Assembly: GCA_963930645.1 (NCBI GenBank) | Contig: OZ005648.1 | Span: 105,783,167 to 105,847,166 of the forward strand | Reading direction: 5' to 3' | DNA from: Salticus scenicus | Lineage: Eukaryota; Arthropoda; Arachnida; Araneae; Salticidae | DNA length: 64,000 bases | Shown here: piece by piece, positions 59,249 to 64,000 of the stretch | Position numbering within the stretch: position 1 is the first letter of the stretch | Layout of the letters: each line of letters begins with the position of its first letter | The notes under the pieces: model-generated | Told to the model about the DNA's origin: nothing | Databases searched by the model: none | Seen by the model: the letters and a program-made list of their open reading frames with translations, nothing else | Program-made: the position numbers and the translations under genes

Positions 59249-61731
59249 GTTTTGTATTTTTTACAGGAATTCTGTAACTAAAAACAATGGAACAATTTAA
59301 ATATAATAGTACCTTTCTTTGGAGATCTTTAGTGGAGAAATCTCGCTAATTTTGTATGCTTCTGAAAGCTGATGTAATATATAAACTTCCTTAGAGACAT
59401 CCGAAATATCTGTTCCCGAATCAATTTTGACTTGTGTTTCCAGCAGAGATTTGCAAAGCATTTCTAAAATGTGATATCCGGGCCCACTTTTACATGCTTC
59501 CAAGAAATTTTTTATGATATTTTCAGAAGCTCGTGTAGAATTCAACGGGACCTTTTGAAGACACTGCCTACAAATCATCAAAAGACGGCTTTAACCATTC
59601 GTAGTTACTTACGCAAAAAACTGGGATATCTGTAATAAGAAAACAATACAGAATTTGTGTTACAAAGGCAGAAATACGGAAATCTGAGTAATGAACATTA
59701 AGATGCAGTAAGTTCGCAACAATTGTATCGTGTCGAAGTAAGACAGAATGTGGTAAGAAGAAACTAGGCAATAAAATTGAAATATTTGGCGCTTTCATTG
59801 TTTGCATTGTGAAAGATCACCTTTTTTTTCGACCTCAAACAATTAATGCGAATTTATTACATTTTATACTTTATTCAAAGTTTTGTACTTTTTACAAGAA
59901 TTTTGTAACTAAAAACAATGGAACATTTAAAAAATTATAGTACCTTTTATGGTATCCCAGACTCTCTTAGAGGCATCAGGAGTATCTGTCAAGAAACAAT
60001 TTTGGCTTGTGTTTCAGGAAGAGATGTGTAAAACATCTCTATAATCAGATATCCTGGCACATTTTTACATGCTTCAAAGAACTTGTTTTTGATACTTCCA
60101 GAAGGTCTGGCAGAAGTTAAAGAGGCCTCCTGAACACGCAACCTTTAAATCATCACGAGACAGCTGTAACCATCCGGAGACACTTTCACACACATCTGGG
60201 ATCTCTGTAATAAGAAAGCACTACAGATTTGGTGTATCAAAGTAAGAAGTACAGAACTTTGAATAATGAACATTAAAATGCAATAAACTCTGAATAATTG
60301 TTTCGGGTCGAATCAAAGCCCAATATTTTGTCATAAGAAGAAAGTAGGCTCGAAAACTGCTATAGCTGCCGTTTGATTGTTCGCCTTTAGTAGGTTCGTA
60401 TTTTCTTTCGACCCGAAACAATTCTTGAGTTTTGTGACATTTTAAGTGTTTTATTCAAAGTTTTGTACTTTTTGCAGGAATTCTGTAACTAAAAACAATG
60501 GAATAATTTTAAAAAGATGGTATCATTTGTGGAGATCTATAATGGAGAAATCTTGCAAATTTTGTATGCACCTGGAAGCTGATGTAATACATAAACTCTC
60601 TTGGAGACATCCGGAATATCTCTTCAAGAAACTATTTTGGCTTGTGTTTCAGGGAGAGATTTGTAAAACATCTCTATACTCAGATATCCGGGCACTCTTT
60701 TACATGCTTCCAGGAACTTCTTTTTGAAACTATCAGAAGATCTGGTAGACGTGAATGGGAACTTTTGAAGACACTGCATTGAAATCATCAGGCGACATCA
60801 TTTATCATCCGGAGAAACTTTCACACACACCTGGAATCTCTGTAGTAAGAAAGCAATACAGATTTGGTGTATCAAAGTAAGAAGTACAGAACTTTGAATA
60901 ATGAACATTAAAATGCAATAAGCTCTGAATAATTGTTTCGGGTCGAATCAAAGCACAATATTTTGTCATAAGAAGAAAGTAGGCTCGAAAACTGCTATAG
61001 CTGCCGTTTGATTGTTCGCCTTTAGTAGGTTCGTATTTTCTTTCGACCCGAAACAATTCTTGAGTTTTGTGACATTTTAAGTGTTTTATTCAAAGTTTTG
61101 TACTTTTTGCAGGAATTCTGTAACTATAAACAATGGAATAATTTTAAAAAGATGGTACCATTTGTGGAGATCTATAATGGAGAAATCTTACAAATTTTGT
61201 ATGCACCTGGAAGCTGATGTAATACATAAACTCTCTTGGAGACATCCGGAATACCTCTTCAAGAAACAATTTTGGCTTGTGTTTCAGGGAGAGATGTGTA
61301 AAATATCTCTATAGTCAGATATCCGGGCACACTTTTACATTCTTAAAGGAACTTCCTTTTGAAACTATCAGAAGATCTGGTAGACGTGAATGGGAACTTT
61401 TGAAGACACTGCATTGAAATCATCAGGCGACATCATTTATCATCCTGAGACACTTTCACACACACCTGGAATCTCTGTAATAAGAAAGCAATAGTGATTT
61501 GGTGTATCAAAGTAAGATGTACAAAAATATAAATAATGAACATTAAAATGGAATAAGCTTGCGACAATTGTTTCGGGTAGGAACAAAACACAATAGTTTG
61601 TCGGACGAAGAAAGTCGTCTCGAAAACTGCAATAGTTGCAGCTTTGCTTGTTCTCCTTTAGAAGAGTCGTTTAGTTTTTCGACCCGAAAGAGTTGTTGCT
61701 AATTTACGACATTTTAAGGTATTTATTCAAT
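59249..61731. repeat. HOR unit 23 with an extra hybrid monomer (2483 bp)
   Basis: A 59249-59879, B 59880-60459, C-to-B hybrid 60460-61094, C 61095-61731. The hybrid is C up to AAGCAATAC and B from ACAGATTTGG, so the switch lies within 60856-60860. After it the array enters a normal C, giving the order A-B-(C/B)-C. Confidence 0.88.
60242..60475. repeat. Foldback (inverted repeat) inside the satellite, example copy
   Basis: The 5' arm at 60242-60312 runs from GTAAGAAGTACAGAACTTTG to TGTTTCGGGTCGAA. The 3' arm at 60407-60475 runs from TTCGACCCGAAACAATTC to AAAGTTTTGTACTTTTTGC. The arms pair over about 70 nt with scattered mismatches, around a 94-bp spacer. The innermost GTTTCGGGTCGAA/TTCGACCCGAAAC pair is perfect. 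The interval begins GTAAGA and is followed by AGG (TTTTTGCAGG), so it also has the outline of a GT-AG intron. Confidence 0.8.
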
Positions 61732-63579
61732 GTTTTGTACTTTTTACAGGAATTCTGTAACTTAAAACAATGGAACAATTTAAATATAATAGTACCTTTT
61801 TTTGGAGATCTTTAGTGGAGAAATCTCGCTAATTTTGTATGCTTCTGAAAGCTGATGTAATATATAAACTTCCTTAGAGACATCCGAAATATCTGTTCCC
61901 GAACCAATTTTGACTTGTGTTTCCGGCAGAGATTTGCAAAGCATTTCTAAAATGTGATATCCGGGCCCACTTTTACATGCTTTCAAGAAATGTTTTATGA
62001 TATTTTCAGAAGCTCGTGTAGAATTCAACTTGACCTTTTGAAGACACTGCCTTCAAATCATCAAAAGACGGCTTTAATCATTCGTAGTTACTTACGCAAA
62101 AAACTGGGATATCTGTAATAAGAAAACAATACAGAATTTGTGTTACAAAGGCAGAAATACGGAAATCTGAATAATGAATATTAAGATGCAGTAAGTTCGC
62201 AACAATTGTATCGTGTCGAAGTAAGACAGGATGTGATAAGAAGAAAGTAGGCAATAAAATTGAAATATTTGGCGCTTTCATTGTTTGCATTGTGAAAGAT
62301 CACCTTTTCTTTCGACCTCAAACAATTAATGCGAATTTATTACATTTTATTATTTATTCAGAGTTTTGTACTTTTTACAAGAATTTTGTTACTAAAAACA
62401 ATGGAAAATTTAAAAAATTATAGTACCTTTTATGGTATCCCAGACTCTCTTAGAGGCATCAGGAGTATCTGTCAAGAAACAATTTTGGCTTGTGTTTCAG
62501 GAAGAGATGTGTAAAACATCTCTATAATCAGATATCCTGGCACATTTTTACATGCTTCAAAGAACTTGTTTTTGATACTTCCAGAAGGTCTGGCAGAAGT
62601 TAAAGGGGCCTCCTGAACACGCAACCTTTAAATCATCACGAGACAGCTGTAACCATCCGGAGACACTTTCACACACATCTGGGATCTCTGTAATAAGAAA
62701 GCACTACAGATTTGGTGTATCAAAGTAAGAAGTACAGAACTTTGAATAATGAACATTAAAATGCAATAAGCTCTGGATAATTGTTTCGGGTCGAATCAAA
62801 GCATAATATTTTGTCATAAGAAGAAAGTTGGCTCGAAAACTGCTATAGTTGCCGTTTAAATGTTCGTCTTTAGTAGGTTCGTATTTTCTTTCGACCCGAA
62901 ACAATTGTTGAGTTTTTGTGACATTTTAAGTGTTTTATTCAAAGTTTTGTACTTTTTACAGGAATTCTGTAACTAAAAACAATTGAATAATTTTAAAAAG
63001 ATGGTACCATTTGTGGAGATCTTTAATGGAGATATCTTGCAAATTTTGTATACAGCTGGAAGCTGATGTGATACATAAACTCTCTTGGAGACATCCGGAA
63101 TATCTCTTCAAGAAACAATTTTGGCTTGTGTTTCAGGGAGAGATGTGTAAAATATCTCTATACTCAGATATCCAGGCACACTTTTACATGCTTCCAGGAA
63201 CTTCTTTTTGTACTATCAGAAGATCAGGTAGACGTGAATGGGAACTTTTGAAGACACTGCATTGAAATCATCAGGCGACATCATTTATCATCCGGAGACA
63301 CTTTCACACACACCTGGGATCTCTGTAATAAGAAAGCAATACTGATTTGGTGTATCAAAGTAAGATGTACAAAAATTTAAATAATGAACATTAAAATGGA
63401 ATAAGCTTGCTACAATTGTTTCGGGTAGGAACAAAACACAATAGTTTGTCGTACGAAGAAAGTCGTCTCGAAAGCTGCAATAGCTGCAGCTTTGCTTGTT
63501 CGCCTTTAGTAGAGTCGTTTAGTTTTTCGACCCGAAAGAGTTGTTGCTAATTTACGACATTTTAAGGTGTTTATTCAAT
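61732..63579. repeat. HOR unit 24
   Basis: A 61732-62362, B 62363-62943, C 62944-63579. Private changes include CAACTTGACCTTTTG in A and ATTATTTATTCAGAG before B. Confidence 0.88.
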
Positions 63580-64000
63580 GTTTTGTACTTTTTACGGGAA
63601 TTCTGTAACTAAAAACAATGGAACAATTTAAATATAATAGTACCTTTTTTGGAGATCTTTAGTGGATAAATCTTGCTAATTTTGTATGCTTCTGAAAGCT
63701 GATGTAATATATAAACTTCCTTAGAGACATCCGAAATATCTGTTCCCGAACCAATTTTGACTTGTGTTTCCAGCAGAGATTTGCAAAGCATTTCTAAAAT
63801 GTGATATCCGGGCCCTTTTTTACATGCTTCCAAGAAATTTTTTATGATATTTTCAGAAGCTCGTGTAGAATTCAAAGGGACCTTTTGAAGACACTGCCTT
63901 CAAATCATCAAAAGACGGCTTTAACCATTCGTAGTTACTTACGCAAAAACTGGGATATCTGTAATAAGAAAACAATACAGAATTTGTGTTACAAAGGCAG
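63580..64000. repeat. HOR unit 25 (partial, truncated by the window end)
   Basis: The first 421 bp of an A monomer. The array continues off the window. Confidence 0.9.

Larger units (their letters stand above)
13545..64000. repeat. Higher-order satellite array, 1848-bp A-B-C unit
   Basis: The whole stretch, apart from 34333-38791, is a head-to-tail array. I phased monomers on the recurring GTTTTGTACTTTTTAC motif. A monomers continue ...AACAATGGAACAATTTAAA, B monomers ...AACATTTAAAAAATTATAG, and C monomers ...AATAATTTTAAAAAGATGG. Typical lengths are 631, 580 and 637 bp, summing to 1848. The three are related along their length, so the HOR arose from a single monomer of about 630 bp. Units are listed individually below. 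The array continues beyond the right end of the window. Confidence 0.95.

Noticed and set aside
13602..63875. Families of 60-110-residue open frames on both strands that recur along the array (for example minus 42895-43179, plus 45066-45251)
   Set aside because: They repeat exactly at the satellite period, overlap each other on opposite strands, are broken by simple indels in some units, and show no domain. They are by-products of the repeat, not genes.
13545..64000. CRISPR array
   Set aside because: The repeats are hundreds of bases long and directly adjacent, with no unique spacers, in a eukaryotic context.
13545..64000. CENP-B box or telomere repeats in the array
   Set aside because: No TTCGTTGGAAACGGGA-like motif and no TTAGG runs were seen while reading the monomers.

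Overview
The window looks like eukaryotic, AT-rich, gene-poor repetitive DNA. No intact host gene is visible on either strand. The two tRNA-derived SINE-like sequences, the Ty3/Gypsy element and the long satellite fit an arthropod genome. The SINE 3' part recalls sequences I associate with arachnids, but that assignment is from memory and is weak.

Layout. (1) 1-3390 is AT-rich flank with microsatellites, a cluster of GGTCCATATTACAC palindromic motifs, a plus-strand SINE (about 1457-1795) and a minus-strand SINE-like segment (about 2640-2800). (2) A satellite array starts at about 3391 and runs past the end of the window. It is interrupted twice. (3) The first interruption (4329-11928) is a decayed Ty3/Gypsy retrotransposon on the minus strand. 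It has a full 3' LTR, a polypurine tract, remnants of gag and pol (protease, RT, RNase H, integrase) with several stops and frameshifts, only about 62 bp of 5' LTR, and a CAAC target-site duplication inside a satellite monomer. (4) From 13545 the array settles into a higher-order repeat (HOR) of about 1848 bp made of three related monomers: A (about 631 bp), B (about 580 bp) and C (about 637 bp). I count 24 HOR units plus a partial one. (5) The second interruption (34333-38791) is a 4.46 kb insertion with 11-bp terminal inverted repeats and GGCC-rich subterminal DNA. Nested in it is a 419-bp hairpin element flanked by TTAA.

Evolution visible in the array. The left-edge monomers are diverged and of irregular length. 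The first B monomer (14176-14807) is full length, while every later B lacks about 55 bp, so that deletion came before HOR amplification. Units at 17279-19679 and 59249-61731 carry an extra hybrid monomer, as expected from unequal crossover. Some blocks are homogenised at 1848 bp (53705-59248). Others are homogenised at twice that length, 3696 bp (38925-50012), where two HOR variants alternate.

Most interesting structure. Monomers contain an imperfect inverted repeat (clearest at 60242-60475) with arms of about 70 nt around a spacer of about 94 bp. In two of the three monomer junctions the arms begin GTAAGA and end TTTTTACAG or TTTTTGCAG, so the foldback is delimited like a GT-AG intron. Two diverged relatives of its core lie inside the 4.46 kb insertion (35721-35873 and 36140-36309), which suggests that the satellite grew out of a dispersed foldback element. 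The short open frames in the satellite recur with the repeat period and are not genes.
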